From NCBI RefSeq assembly GCF_928382285.1, contig NZ_CAKMSS010000001.1, positions 186,001 to 250,000 on the forward strand: a DNA stretch of 64,000 bases, given 5' to 3'. Each line of letters starts with the position of its first letter. The stretch's first letter is position 1. The stretch is from Rothia nasimurium (GTDB lineage: Bacteria; Actinomycetota; Actinomycetes; Actinomycetales; Micrococcaceae). Below the pieces are notes generated by a model. It searched no databases and was not told the origin of the DNA. It saw only the letters and a program-made list of their open reading frames with translations. Below, one piece after another: positions 1 to 8,626 of this stretch. Both the position numbers and the translations under genes were made by a program.

Positions 1-1012
1 ATGAGCCCGGGGCCGTGGTGAAGTACCAGTAGAGCGCGGGTATGGTGAGCGCAGAGGTTGCCATGAGGAACCAGCGCCGTCCGAAAACATCGGTTATCAG
101 GCCACCCAGGGGCATGAGGGAGGCTGCCGTTAGACCGCCGATGGTGATGAACCAGAAACGGGTGTTAGCTGAGAATCCTAGATCCTTGACGAAGTAGGTG
201 GAGGAGTAGGTCAAAATAAGGTAGAACATGCTTGCCAGTAGGGCGATCGAGCCTGCGACCAGGGTGATGTTGAGTTTCCACTGGAAGGTGGCACGGATGG
301 GGCGCTTCTCTTGATGACCGGATTCTGCAATTGCCTCGAATTGGGCAGTGTCTTCAAGGCGGGAGCGGATGAAGGCAGCGATGAGGCCGAGCGGGCCTGC
401 AATGATGAAGGGAATGCGCCAGCCGTATTCCTGCATGGCAGCATCGCCCAGGATTGAGGCAAGGCCGTTGGCTACGATGGAGCCTAAGATAAGGCCTGAG
501 ACTGCGATGGTCATGAGCAGAGAGGTAGCTAGGCCGCGACGTTCGGGACCGCCGTATTCGGCGACGTAGGAGGTGACGGTGCCGATTTCACCGCCCGCGG
601 AGAGCCCCTGAAGGCAGCGCGCCAGGATCAGCAGAGCTGGGGCTACAAAACCGATGGTTTCGTAGGTGGGGAGCAGGCCAATCATGAAGGTAGAGCCCGA
701 CATGAGGAACATGACCAGGGCCATGGTGTTTTTGCGTCCGATGCGGTCACCGAGCGGGCCGAAGACGAAGCCACCGAGGGGCCTCATAAAGAAGGAAAGT
801 GCAAAGGTTGCGAAGGATGCGAGCAGGGCTACGGCCGGTGTGTTGGCTGAGAAGAAAGCAGCGCCTACGTAGATAGCAACAAAGCCGTAGACACCGTAGT
901 CGTACCATTCGATGAGGTGCCCGGCGACAGCCCCGATAAAGGCTTTACGCTTTTGCTTTGTGGTACGTACAGGCTGCATCACCTTTTCTGCTTTGAAGAT
1001 AGCTTCTGTCAT
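1..1012 (-). CDS. MFS transporter, metabolite:H+ symporter type (3' end cut by window)
   Basis: The reading frame opens at ATG 1012 (minus strand) and runs off the left edge after 337 codons, so the C-terminus is missing. The N-terminal part has the hallmark EWYDYGVYG of the metabolite:H+ symporter branch of the major facilitator superfamily (relatives carry proline/betaine, shikimate, citrate or 2-oxoglutarate). It is followed by PLGGFVFGPLGDRIGRK, the conserved cytoplasmic loop between TM2 and TM3, and by LLPTYETIGFVAPALLILARCLQGLSAGGE. About nine membrane segments are visible. The substrate cannot be told from sequence. It is divergent from a PucR-family regulator, which probably controls it. 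Family call is firm; substrate unknown. Confidence 0.88.
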   Translation of the reverse strand, partial: MTEAIFKAEKVMQPVRTTKQKRKAFIGAVAGHLIEWYDYGVYGFVAIYVGAAFFSANTPAVALLASFATFALSFFMRPLGGFVFGPLGDRIGRKNTMALVMFLMSGSTFMIGLLPTYETIGFVAPALLILARCLQGLSAGGEIGTVTSYVAEYGGPERRGLATSLLMTIAVSGLILGSIVANGLASILGDAAMQEYGWRIPFIIAGPLGLIAAFIRSRLEDTAQFEAIAESGHQEKRPIRATFQWKLNITLVAGSIALLASMFYLILTYSSTYFVKDLGFSANTRFWFITIGGLTAASLMPLGGLITDVFGRRWFLMATSALTIPALYWYFTTAPGS

Positions 1013-1084
1013 CTTGGGTTCCCTTGGTGTTGTTTGTGCGGACGCCCCCGGTGCGGTAGGCGTTCCACTAACAGTAATAATGTG

Positions 1085-1148
1085 ATTTACATCATGGCAA
1101 TGTAGGTTTTTTCATTACATGTTGTGCTTGTGTGTAATTTCCTACAAT
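1085..1148. promoter_or_regulatory. Divergent control region with two TACA/TGTA inverted repeats
   Basis: Between the MFS gene and the PucR gene are two dyads with related half-sites: TTACAT ... ATGTAG (1087-1105) and ATTACA ... TGTAAT (1114-1119 and 1133-1138, 13-nt spacer). A -10-like TACAAT (1143-1148) ends 6 nt before the PucR-family ATG, which would make that mRNA leaderless. Operator function for the adjacent PucR protein is inferred. Confidence 0.45.
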
Positions 1149-1154
1149 GGTGAT

Positions 1155-2360
1155 ATGAGTGAGATACCTTACATTAGGCTGGATGTATTGCTGCAGTCTT
1201 TAGCGGTGGAAAAGGACGCCCTGGTGGTGGGGGCGGTTGGTGCTGTTGTTGATGAGCTTCCTGAGTATCGTGCTGTGCCCCGCGAGGAGCTAGTTGAGAG
1301 CGTAGCCGGTGTTTTTGATGCGGCTATAGCCTGCTTGGGTAATTCTGCTTCTGTTGACGAGGTGTTGGGTGAGGGGGCGGGGAGCCTTTATGCGGTTGCT
1401 CCGCGCCGAAAATTGCAGGGGGTTTCTTTGGCTTCAGTCTTGAGGGCGCACCGTTTGGCTCTATCTGCAACCCAGAGTAGGTTGGCGCAAATGGCGGATG
1501 ATTCTGGCTTGCCTCTTGAGGAGCGGTTGCGGGCGATGGGTGTGATCTGGGAAGTGGGTGAGTGGTTTATGGTTCAGGTTGCTCGTGACTATGAGCCTGC
1601 GCAGCTTGCCGAATCTGAGCGACGAGGGGTTGAAAAGCGAGATTTCTTGACTCGTCTTTTCCAGGGGTCTTTGAGCGCTGCGGAACAGCAGGTTCGCTCG
1701 AGTGGTTTGGGGTTACCTGGCGATCAAGAGTATCAGGTGGTTTTGGGGCGCGGGTTTGCGCCATGTGATTGGGTATCTGGGATTGAAGGAGCTTTTTCGT
1801 CGTTGCATGCGCCGGCTCTTGCTGATGACGTTGAGGGAGGTCTGGTGGGTGTGGTTCCGGTGCTGGAGAGTGTGGACGCTGCCACCTCCCGAGCGGGTGG
1901 CTGGCAGGAGCTTCGCGGTGGAGTTTTTGCTCTTGGGCGTCCTGTTCACATGGGTAATCTGGCGGCGTCGCTGGAGGAAGCTCGAACTGTCTTGGCCTCA
2001 TTAGAGCCGGGTATAGCGGGGTGTTTTGATGTGCGCAGCCGAGGGTGGCGTCTGGCTGTTGCTTGTATCCCTTGGCTGGGGGATCTTCTAGGACAATCTT
2101 TAGTGGAGCCTCTGCATGATAGTCACGGCGTTGGGGAATCTTTGCTGGTATATGTATGGGCGTTTTTGGAGCATGGTCGTAGTTATCGTGATGCTGCCCA
2201 GGCTCTTTATGTCCATGAGAATACTTTGCGTAATAAGGTTGCAAAATTTGAGCAGATAACCGGCCGTAGTCTGAGTGATATTGATACCTGTATCGAACTA
2301 ATGTGGCTGCGGCACGACATGGCCCTGAAGGGCGCTCTTGGTGTAGGTGATTCAGTCTAA
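1155..2360 (+). CDS. PucR-family helix-turn-helix transcriptional regulator
   Basis: Start taken at ATG 1155 (MSEIPYIRLD...), not the upstream in-frame ATG 1119, because a -10-like TACAAT lies at 1143-1148 and no Shine-Dalgarno is visible, which suggests a leaderless message. The protein has 401 residues. The C-terminal 60 residues carry the PucR/CdaR HTH: SYRDAAQALYVHENTLRNKVAKFEQITGRSL, where the HENTLRNKV recognition helix is typical (HxNTxxyRl). The middle (about 170-290) resembles the diverged GGDEF-like domain of the family. Such proteins usually control a neighbouring catabolic or transport gene, here the divergent MFS transporter. The effector is unknown. Confidence 0.85.
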   Translation: MSEIPYIRLDVLLQSLAVEKDALVVGAVGAVVDELPEYRAVPREELVESVAGVFDAAIACLGNSASVDEVLGEGAGSLYAVAPRRKLQGVSLASVLRAHRLALSATQSRLAQMADDSGLPLEERLRAMGVIWEVGEWFMVQVARDYEPAQLAESERRGVEKRDFLTRLFQGSLSAAEQQVRSSGLGLPGDQEYQVVLGRGFAPCDWVSGIEGAFSSLHAPALADDVEGGLVGVVPVLESVDAATSRAGGWQELRGGVFALGRPVHMGNLAASLEEARTVLASLEPGIAGCFDVRSRGWRLAVACIPWLGDLLGQSLVEPLHDSHGVGESLLVYVWAFLEHGRSYRDAAQALYVHENTLRNKVAKFEQITGRSLSDIDTCIELMWLRHDMALKGALGVGDSV

Positions 2361-2526
2361 AACACCTTATCAATAAGGTTTAATGGACTATTTTAAGTGA
2401 TTATTAAGAGGTTTTATCTGAAGTGGAATAAGAGGGTGTCGGGCGATAAAATAGTACATAGTTATAAAATATTGTTGACGTTCAGCAATAGACATTACTC
2501 ACCCACTATTTTTTGAGAGGGCTACT

Positions 2527-3018
2527 ATGTCACGCCTTGCCGGTCTTGTATCGATTCTTGCCGCTATCGTCATGCTGATTGGGGGTGCCACCGTGTGGGT
2601 TACGGTCAGTAACCAGCTCGCAGAAGAGCGCATTAGTGTACCCGCCGATTCCGAATTTATGGGCGGCGCTTTTGCTGGTAAGGATGTCAAAGGCCCCCTG
2701 ACTGCATACGCTCAGGCAGAAACCATCCGCCAGCATGCCACCGCAGGTGCTGAAGGTACCGTTTATGAAGGAAAGACCTATGCTGAGCTGGGTACTATGG
2801 TGCGCGAAGCTCAGGATGCTGGCGATGAGGCACTAGCAGAAGAACTTCAGACCCGCCGCAACCTGGTGATGGACGCTTCTTTCTTGCGCGCTTCTCTCTT
2901 CACCTCGGTTGTTTCCTTCGGTGTATCAGCCCTGGTCATGGGACTAGGGGTTGTGCTTGGCTTTATTGGTGCAGCCCTACTTAAAATTGCTCCGAAAAAG
3001 GCAGCGGTTCCCGCCTAG
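2527..3018 (+). CDS. Two-TM membrane protein of unknown function
   Basis: 163 residues, preceded by GAGAGGG about 7 nt before ATG 2527. An N-terminal hydrophobic segment (about residues 4-27, LAGLVSILAAIVMLIGGATVWV) and a C-terminal one (about 124-153, VVSFGVSALVMGLGVVLGFIGAALL) flank a roughly 95-residue polar loop that is probably outside the cell. The loop contains TAYAQAETIRQHA, YEGKTYAEL and an Ala/Glu-rich helix. Similar actinobacterial proteins are often labelled as LigA-like, which I do not trust. The AT-rich 166 bp upstream contains TTGACG near 2474, a possible -35. No function assigned. Confidence 0.7.
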   Translation: MSRLAGLVSILAAIVMLIGGATVWVTVSNQLAEERISVPADSEFMGGAFAGKDVKGPLTAYAQAETIRQHATAGAEGTVYEGKTYAELGTMVREAQDAGDEALAEELQTRRNLVMDASFLRASLFTSVVSFGVSALVMGLGVVLGFIGAALLKIAPKKAAVPA

Positions 3019-3040
3019 ACCTCTGGACAGTAGCAAGGCC

Positions 3041-3086
3041 CAGCCCCGTTTTCTTCACCTCTGCAAGGTGCATGGAAGCGGGGCTG
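3041..3086 (+). terminator. Hairpin downstream of the two-TM protein gene
   Basis: CAGCCCCG (3041-3048) pairs with CGGGGCTG (3079-3086), with further inner pairing CACCT/AGGTG. There is no clear T-run, so it may be a stabilising hairpin rather than an intrinsic terminator. Confidence 0.5.
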
Positions 3087-3176
3087 AAGTCTATATCGAA
3101 GAGTAACGGGTACTGGTAGGCTGACTATAGAATAAAGCCCATCTGACACGGCGGTTTCGTGAAGAAAGAGGATATT

Positions 3177-3698
3177 GTGAGCACCCAGCCCCCCGCATAC
3201 CCCCAGTCGCAAGCACCCGCGGGCACAGGCGTCCTTCTGCCTCCTGCGCTGGACTACGAAACCCTCGGCGAACCTACCCAGTACCGGGTGCCTGATGCCC
3301 ACCGTCGGCCCTATGGGGCAATGGTGCGTGACAAGCGAGGCCGTGGCTACTACCAGGCGGTTATGGCACTATCGGTGGGCGTAGTGAGCTGGCTTGTAGT
3401 GCTCATGGCGGGAGTTTTTTCCCTGCTGGCTCTCATCCCTGCGGTGGCGGCTATCGTTCTGGGTATCAAAGCCTTACGCGCTCGCAAGCGTAACCCGCGT
3501 ACCCGCTTTTACGGGCAAACAGCCGGTATGGCTTGGGGTGGCATTGCTCTGGGTATTCTCTGCATTCCGGTGGCGGTCTTCTTTTACTTCATGGCGAGCT
3601 GGTTCCTGAACGGGGCCGAAACCGCGAACTGCGAAATCACCCATGCCGGGGACGAAGAAGCTATCGCGCGCTGCATCGAGAGCAACACCAGCTACTAA
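3177..3698 (+). CDS. DUF4190-type small membrane protein
   Basis: Start set at GTG 3177 (MSTQPPAYPQ...) because AAAGAGGA lies 5-6 nt upstream of it; an in-frame GTG at 3159 has no ribosome-binding site. About 173 residues. A Pro/Gln-rich cytoplasmic N-terminus is followed by two hydrophobic segments (about 64-88 and 110-135) joined by a basic turn (IKALRARKRNPRTRFYGQTAGMAWGGIALG), the DUF4190 pattern. The C-terminus, after the second segment, is short and has two Cys residues. TAGAAT at 3128-3133 could be its -10 element. Role unknown; the family is common in Actinobacteria. Confidence 0.7.
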   Translation: MSTQPPAYPQSQAPAGTGVLLPPALDYETLGEPTQYRVPDAHRRPYGAMVRDKRGRGYYQAVMALSVGVVSWLVVLMAGVFSLLALIPAVAAIVLGIKALRARKRNPRTRFYGQTAGMAWGGIALGILCIPVAVFFYFMASWFLNGAETANCEITHAGDEEAIARCIESNTSY

Positions 3699-3835
3699 AA
3701 ATGAGTGGGAATCTGCATCGACTCTTATTCTTCCACAAGTCATCGAGAGGGCCCATCGCAACGATAGGGCTGTGAGCTCCACCTCAATCACGTTATGATG
3801 GGGGAAAGCGCCCCCAGCACGCCCAGGAGCACCCC

Positions 3836-6664
3836 GTGACTGAATCAGAAGCACCCGCAGGCCGCTACGAACAGGACGGCCACGCCCCGCGTTTCACCCC
3901 GGCTGACCCAGCCCACCCCACAACCGACGAAATCCCCTTCATCTACCCGGCCCACTGGGAGGCGGACGTCGTTTTGCGCGACGGAGCCACCGCCAACCTG
4001 CGCCCCGTCGTCCCTACCGACCGGGCAGCCCTCGAAAAAATGTACGCGGGCCAGTCAGAGCGTACTATCTACCTGCGTTTCTTCACCCACAAACCTACCC
4101 TGAGCGACAAAGAACTGACCCGGTTCACCACGGTGGATCACAATAACCGGGTCGCCTTCGTCATCATGCTGGGTGATGAAATGATCGGCATCGGCCGCTA
4201 CGACCGCACCCACAACCCCACCGAGGCCGAAGTGGCCTTCATGATCTCTGATGCCCACCAGGGGCGCGGCATCGGGTCAATCCTGCTAGAACACCTCGCA
4301 GCAGCTGCTAACGAACGCGGTATCGACAGGTTCAGCGCCGAAGTTCTGCCCCAGAACCGCAAAATGCTCAACGTCTTCACCGATGCGGGCTACGAGATTT
4401 CCCGCGAATTTGAAGACGGCCTGGTCATGGTCTACTTCAACATCGACCCCACCGACCGCTCCCGCGGCGTGATGGAAGCCCGCGAGCACCGTGCCGAAGC
4501 CAAATCTATCGCTGAGCTCCTTGCCCCAGACACTGTTGCCGTGATCGGTACAGCACCCCGCTGGGAGGCCAACGGTCACAAGGTCATTAAAACCCTGGTG
4601 GAAGGCGGATTCACCGGCACCCTCTACGGCGTTAACGAGGACCAGCTACCTGCCGGTGAGGTGCCCGTTTACCCCAGCATCGGTGAAGTGCCGGCCCGTG
4701 TAGATTTAGCTATTATCGCCGTCCCCACCGCCGAGGTAGCCGCAGCCGTAGAAGCCTGCGGCGAGGCGGGCGTCCGCGGAGTCCTGATTTATACCTCCGG
4801 CTACGCGGACGACGGGGCCCGCGGCCGCGCCCGCCAAAAAGCCCTGGTGAAATCAGCCCGTAGCCACGGTATGCGCGTCATCGGCCCTGCCTCCTTCGGG
4901 CTGCTGAACAATAACCCTGGCGTCCGCCTTGATGCCACTATCAGCGCCCAGGACCCCAAGCCCGGCGCCCTGGGTCTTTTTAGCCAGTCCTCAGCTATTG
5001 GCGCCATGTTCTCTAACACCGCCGTCAAGCGCAATATCGGTGTATCGTCCCTGGTTTCAGCGGGCAACCGCGCCGATGTGTCGGGTAACGACATCATGCA
5101 GTACTGGGAAGACGACGAAGCAACCCGCGTCTGCGCCCTCTACCTTGAATCTATCGGCAACCCCCGAAAGTTCTCCCGTATCGCCCGCAGGCTTTCCCGC
5201 GTCAAGCCCGTGCTCGTGGCCAAGAACGCTGTGACCGGCCAGCAGCTCCCTCCCGGGCATTCGGGGCGAACCTCCATCGCCCCCACCGAAGCCCTGGACG
5301 CCATGTTCAAGCAGGCCGGAGTTATCAGCGCCGAAACCTTTGACCAGGTGCTCGACGTGGCCCAGGTGTTGGTGTCCCAGCCCCTTCCCGCTGGGCGGCG
5401 CGTGGCTATCCTCTCCAACGCCTCAGCCCTGGGGCAGATTATCGCCGACAAGTCCGAGGCCCTGAACATCGATGTGCGGGTGACCGAGTCCATGCTGAGG
5501 CTCACCGATGACGGTATCGACGGGCTAGAGGTGCTTGAAGACGTGGCAACCAGCGCCCTCGAAGCATCAGATATTGATGCGGCCATCGGCGTCTTCCTCA
5601 CCGGCGACTCTATCGACCCCAAGGATGTTGCCCGCGTCCTTTACCGCGCAGGCAAGCGCACCGGAAAACCCGTGGTTGCTGCCTTCCCCGGCACGCTCAG
5701 CTTTGACGCAGCCCTTCGCGGAATCTGGGAAGACCCGGATGGGCGGACGCCCGTCCCGGCAGAGCGCGGCACAGCGGGGGAGAGCGCCCCCGTCCTGCAA
5801 GAAGGGCTGCCCTGCTTTGAGTCACCGGGGGCTTCTATCCTGGCTTTGGCAAGCGTCATGGACTATGTGGAGTGGCGGGAGAAAGAAACCGGGGTACTGG
5901 CTACTCCCGAGAATGTCAGCCCCAAGGCTGCGGCCGCTGACATTGTCCAGCACCTGACCCAGGTGAGCGGTGAGAACCTGCTCGATGTATCGGCCTCTGC
6001 CACCGAAGAACTCCTTGCCCACTACGGCATTAGCCTGCTACCCGAATATGGCTTTGACACCGCAGAAGAAGCCATTGAGGCCGCTGCCCGGGCAGGCGGC
6101 TACCCGGTCGTTTTGAAAACCACAGACGACTTCCTGCGCCACCGCATAGACCTGGGTGGTGTGCGTCTGGGCATCGAAAGCGACGCCGAACTCATCAGCG
6201 AAATAGCCCAAATGCACCGCGTGCTCGAACCCTACGGCAGGTTCGACCTCACCGTGCAAAAACAGGCCCCGGCCGGTCAAACAGCGGTACTCACCGGCAT
6301 CGAAGACCCCCTGATCGGCCCCGTAGTCTCCTTCGGCATGGCCGGGGACGCCACCAGTCTGCTGGAAGACTGGGCCCACCGCATCCCACCGCTAACCGAA
6401 AGGGATGTCTACAAGATGGTGCGCTCGCCCAAGGCAGCAGCCAAGCTCTTTGCCGACGGCGACCTGCCCCAGGTGCGGGTTGACCTGCTCGAAGACCTCT
6501 GTGCCCGGGTAGCCCTGATGAAAGACAACCACCCCGAGATTGCCTACCTTGAACTCAACCCCGTTCTGCTCTCACAAGAGACCCTCACAGTGGTGGGTGC
6601 CAAGATACGCCTGGGCAACCCCCAGCAGCGCACCGATTCTGCCCGCCGAACCATGAGCAGCTAA
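3836..6664 (+). CDS. GNAT acetyltransferase fused to NDP-forming acyl-CoA synthetase-like domains (Pat-like)
   Basis: 942 residues from GTG 3836, preceded by CAGGAG. Domain order: GNAT domain at about 45-205 (acetyl-CoA loop ISDAHQGRGIGSILLEHL), CoA-binding Rossmann domain at about 230-325 (VAVIGTAPRWEANGHKVIKTL), succinyl-CoA-synthetase-like flavodoxin domains at about 350-620 (GALGLFSQSSAIGAMFSNTA, SAGNRADVSGNDIMQYW), and a C-terminal ATP-grasp domain at about 700-930 (GGYPVVLKTT ... ELNPVLL). Proteins of this plan include the protein lysine acetyltransferase Pat/PatA, which inactivates AMP-forming acetyl-CoA synthetase. In the enterobacterial Pat the GNAT domain is C-terminal; here it is N-terminal. 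GHSG at about 475-478 matches the phosphohistidine-loop motif of ADP-forming synthetases, so catalytic synthetase activity is not excluded. The likely role is metabolic protein acetylation; substrates are unproven. Confidence 0.82.
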   Translation: MTESEAPAGRYEQDGHAPRFTPADPAHPTTDEIPFIYPAHWEADVVLRDGATANLRPVVPTDRAALEKMYAGQSERTIYLRFFTHKPTLSDKELTRFTTVDHNNRVAFVIMLGDEMIGIGRYDRTHNPTEAEVAFMISDAHQGRGIGSILLEHLAAAANERGIDRFSAEVLPQNRKMLNVFTDAGYEISREFEDGLVMVYFNIDPTDRSRGVMEAREHRAEAKSIAELLAPDTVAVIGTAPRWEANGHKVIKTLVEGGFTGTLYGVNEDQLPAGEVPVYPSIGEVPARVDLAIIAVPTAEVAAAVEACGEAGVRGVLIYTSGYADDGARGRARQKALVKSARSHGMRVIGPASFGLLNNNPGVRLDATISAQDPKPGALGLFSQSSAIGAMFSNTAVKRNIGVSSLVSAGNRADVSGNDIMQYWEDDEATRVCALYLESIGNPRKFSRIARRLSRVKPVLVAKNAVTGQQLPPGHSGRTSIAPTEALDAMFKQAGVISAETFDQVLDVAQVLVSQPLPAGRRVAILSNASALGQIIADKSEALNIDVRVTESMLRLTDDGIDGLEVLEDVATSALEASDIDAAIGVFLTGDSIDPKDVARVLYRAGKRTGKPVVAAFPGTLSFDAALRGIWEDPDGRTPVPAERGTAGESAPVLQEGLPCFESPGASILALASVMDYVEWREKETGVLATPENVSPKAAAADIVQHLTQVSGENLLDVSASATEELLAHYGISLLPEYGFDTAEEAIEAAARAGGYPVVLKTTDDFLRHRIDLGGVRLGIESDAELISEIAQMHRVLEPYGRFDLTVQKQAPAGQTAVLTGIEDPLIGPVVSFGMAGDATSLLEDWAHRIPPLTERDVYKMVRSPKAAAKLFADGDLPQVRVDLLEDLCARVALMKDNHPEIAYLELNPVLLSQETLTVVGAKIRLGNPQQRTDSARRTMSS

Positions 6665-6736
6665 GTGTAACCTAGCCATGACCTAAGATGGAGGGTAGAC
6701 CTACCGGCCATATCTACCCTAGAAAGAGACGAGACG

Positions 6737-7360
6737 ATGAACCTCAGCGCAGCCGAAGCCCTTACCAGGGATATTCAGCAGGCAGGCTTTTACCCCGAGC
6801 TCGTCCTCGATACGGTCGATGAAGCCCTGGCGGGGCTGGTGCCTACCTCACACCTGGTTCAGGTAGAGACCCACTTTGACCAGAACGAGGTGCACCGCCA
6901 CATTACGGTGCTGGTGCTGGCCGGTCAGATGCTCCTGGTTGCCCACCTGGATGACCAGAACCTCGACGAAAGCGGTCAGCAGGTGCTTGCCCATGTATCG
7001 GTTGAGACCCTGCACGTGAGCCGTATTCGAACCCTGACCATCAGTTACACCTACCCACAGCCCCAGCACTACCGGGCCGGTAGCCCCGTTTCAGAAGTCT
7101 CGATGCTGATTGCCTGGACGGGCTCCCAGCGCCTTGACGTACAACCGGCAGACTGCCCCGACCCCGCTTGCGACGCCGACCACGGCTACACCGGCATGGG
7201 CCCCCGGGAAGACATGCTCCTGCGCGTAAGCGCCCCGGCCGACGGGGAAGAGGCTACCGCCCAGGCCCGGAGCTTCGCCCGCGCTCTGCGCTCTGCCCAT
7301 ATGGCAGCTATGAACCAGGTTGCCGCCCCAGCAGGCGGCCCCGCGCAGGCAGGAGCCTAA
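6737..7360 (+). CDS. DUF5998 family protein
   Basis: 207 residues from ATG 6737. Recognised as the actinobacterial DUF5998 family by overall pattern (LTRDIQQAGFYPELVLDTVDEALAG ... VETHFDQNEVHRHITVLVLAGQMLLVAHLDDQ). No membrane segment or known catalytic motif is seen. It ends 1 nt before the ATG of the phosphodiesterase gene, and this pair is commonly adjacent in Actinobacteria, so co-transcription and a shared process are likely. Biochemical function unknown. A weak dyad GGGTAGA/TCTACCC lies just upstream (about 6690-6718). Confidence 0.75.
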   Translation: MNLSAAEALTRDIQQAGFYPELVLDTVDEALAGLVPTSHLVQVETHFDQNEVHRHITVLVLAGQMLLVAHLDDQNLDESGQQVLAHVSVETLHVSRIRTLTISYTYPQPQHYRAGSPVSEVSMLIAWTGSQRLDVQPADCPDPACDADHGYTGMGPREDMLLRVSAPADGEEATAQARSFARALRSAHMAAMNQVAAPAGGPAQAGA

Positions 7361-7361
7361 G

Positions 7362-8594
7362 ATGAGCGTCCTGACTGATTACTGCGGTAACGCCCTACCC
7401 ACCGAACCCGGCTATGGCGGTAACAACCTAGCTGACCTCTTCGAATCCTGCGGCACCCTGGTAGCCCAGGGATCTATCACCCCCGACCCGCACCCCCTGC
7501 ACGGGGCAGGACGTCACGACCTGATCGGCCTGGCAGACCGCCTGCGCGCCGCCGGGGTTGACCCTACCCGCTACCGTAGCGTTTGCCTGGTCATGGTCGA
7601 CGGTCTGGGGCAGAGCCTGCTGAATGCCTACGGCTCCTACGCCCCCTTCCTGAAGAAGGCCACCCAGCTCGGCCCGATTCACTCGGCCGTCCCCTCGACC
7701 ACGGTAGCTTCACTTAGCAGCCTGGGCACAGCAACCCCACCTGGCTACCACGGCATGGCCGGGTACGAGGTGAAAAACCCAGCCACCGGGGCCGTGATGA
7801 ACCAGCTCTCGGGCTGGGACAAGGCTGTCGACCCCCACCAGTGGCAGCCCCACCCCACGGTCTTTGAGCGCTACCAAAACCACCTGGATGTAGCGACAGT
7901 ATCGCTGAGCAAGTATGCGGGCACCGGTCTGAGCGAAGCGGGTCTGCGGGGCGGACGCTTTGTGCACGCAGCCGGGTACGCCGCCCGAACCACCCTGGCC
8001 GCTAGCCTGCTGAACTCCCGTAAGCCGTCCCTGGTCTACCTCTACTGGGGAGAAATTGACCAGGCCGGGCATAAGTTTGGTACCCGGTCTGACCAGTGGC
8101 TAGAGCAGCTGGAAGAGCTCAACCTTGCGCTGAAGTCACTGGCTCGCAGGCTGCCCCCGCACGTGTTACTACTGGTGACGGCGGATCACGGCATGGTCGA
8201 TATCGCCCCTGAGAATCGCATTGATTACTCGGGCGATACGGCTCTGCTGGATAATATTGAGCTGACGGCGGGCGAACCCCGCATGGTGCAGCTCTACCTA
8301 AAGGACGCCAGTGCTTCTGCCCGCCAGGACGCCCTGGGCCGGTGGGCAGAAGCTTGGGGAGATCAGGCCTGGGTCTTTGACTCAGAAGACCTGTTCGATG
8401 CCGGCTATTTTGGTCAGCCGGTAACCGATGAAGCCCGCCGCCGCATTGGCGATATTATCGTGGCTGCCCGCGAACCTATCGCCCTCTACGACATGCGGCA
8501 CTACAAGCCCCATGCCCTGCAGATGGTGGGTCAGCACGGATCACTCACGCTTGAGGAAACGCAGGTGCCCCTGCTGATGCTACCCACCGGCTAA
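7362..8594 (+). CDS. Alkaline phosphatase-superfamily phosphodiesterase (nucleotide pyrophosphatase-like)
   Basis: Start at ATG 7362 (MSVLTDYCG...), with GGCAGGAG 8 nt upstream inside the end of the preceding gene. The upstream in-frame start would lie inside that gene. 410 residues. Metal and active-site elements of type I phosphodiesterases are visible: LVMVDGLGQSLL (metal Asp), SAVPSTTVASLSSLGTATPPGYHGMAGYE (nucleophile Thr in PSTT), YLYWGEIDQAGHKFG (Asp/His) and LLVTADHGMVDI (Asp-His), with a late HxxxLTxEE-type histidine (GQHGSLTLEETQVPLL). No signal peptide, so it is probably cytoplasmic. Substrate unknown. Confidence 0.85.
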   Translation: MSVLTDYCGNALPTEPGYGGNNLADLFESCGTLVAQGSITPDPHPLHGAGRHDLIGLADRLRAAGVDPTRYRSVCLVMVDGLGQSLLNAYGSYAPFLKKATQLGPIHSAVPSTTVASLSSLGTATPPGYHGMAGYEVKNPATGAVMNQLSGWDKAVDPHQWQPHPTVFERYQNHLDVATVSLSKYAGTGLSEAGLRGGRFVHAAGYAARTTLAASLLNSRKPSLVYLYWGEIDQAGHKFGTRSDQWLEQLEELNLALKSLARRLPPHVLLLVTADHGMVDIAPENRIDYSGDTALLDNIELTAGEPRMVQLYLKDASASARQDALGRWAEAWGDQAWVFDSEDLFDAGYFGQPVTDEARRRIGDIIVAAREPIALYDMRHYKPHALQMVGQHGSLTLEETQVPLLMLPTG

Positions 8595-8626
8595 GACCGG
8601 TGCGGACGTCGCCCCGCCGCGCGCGG

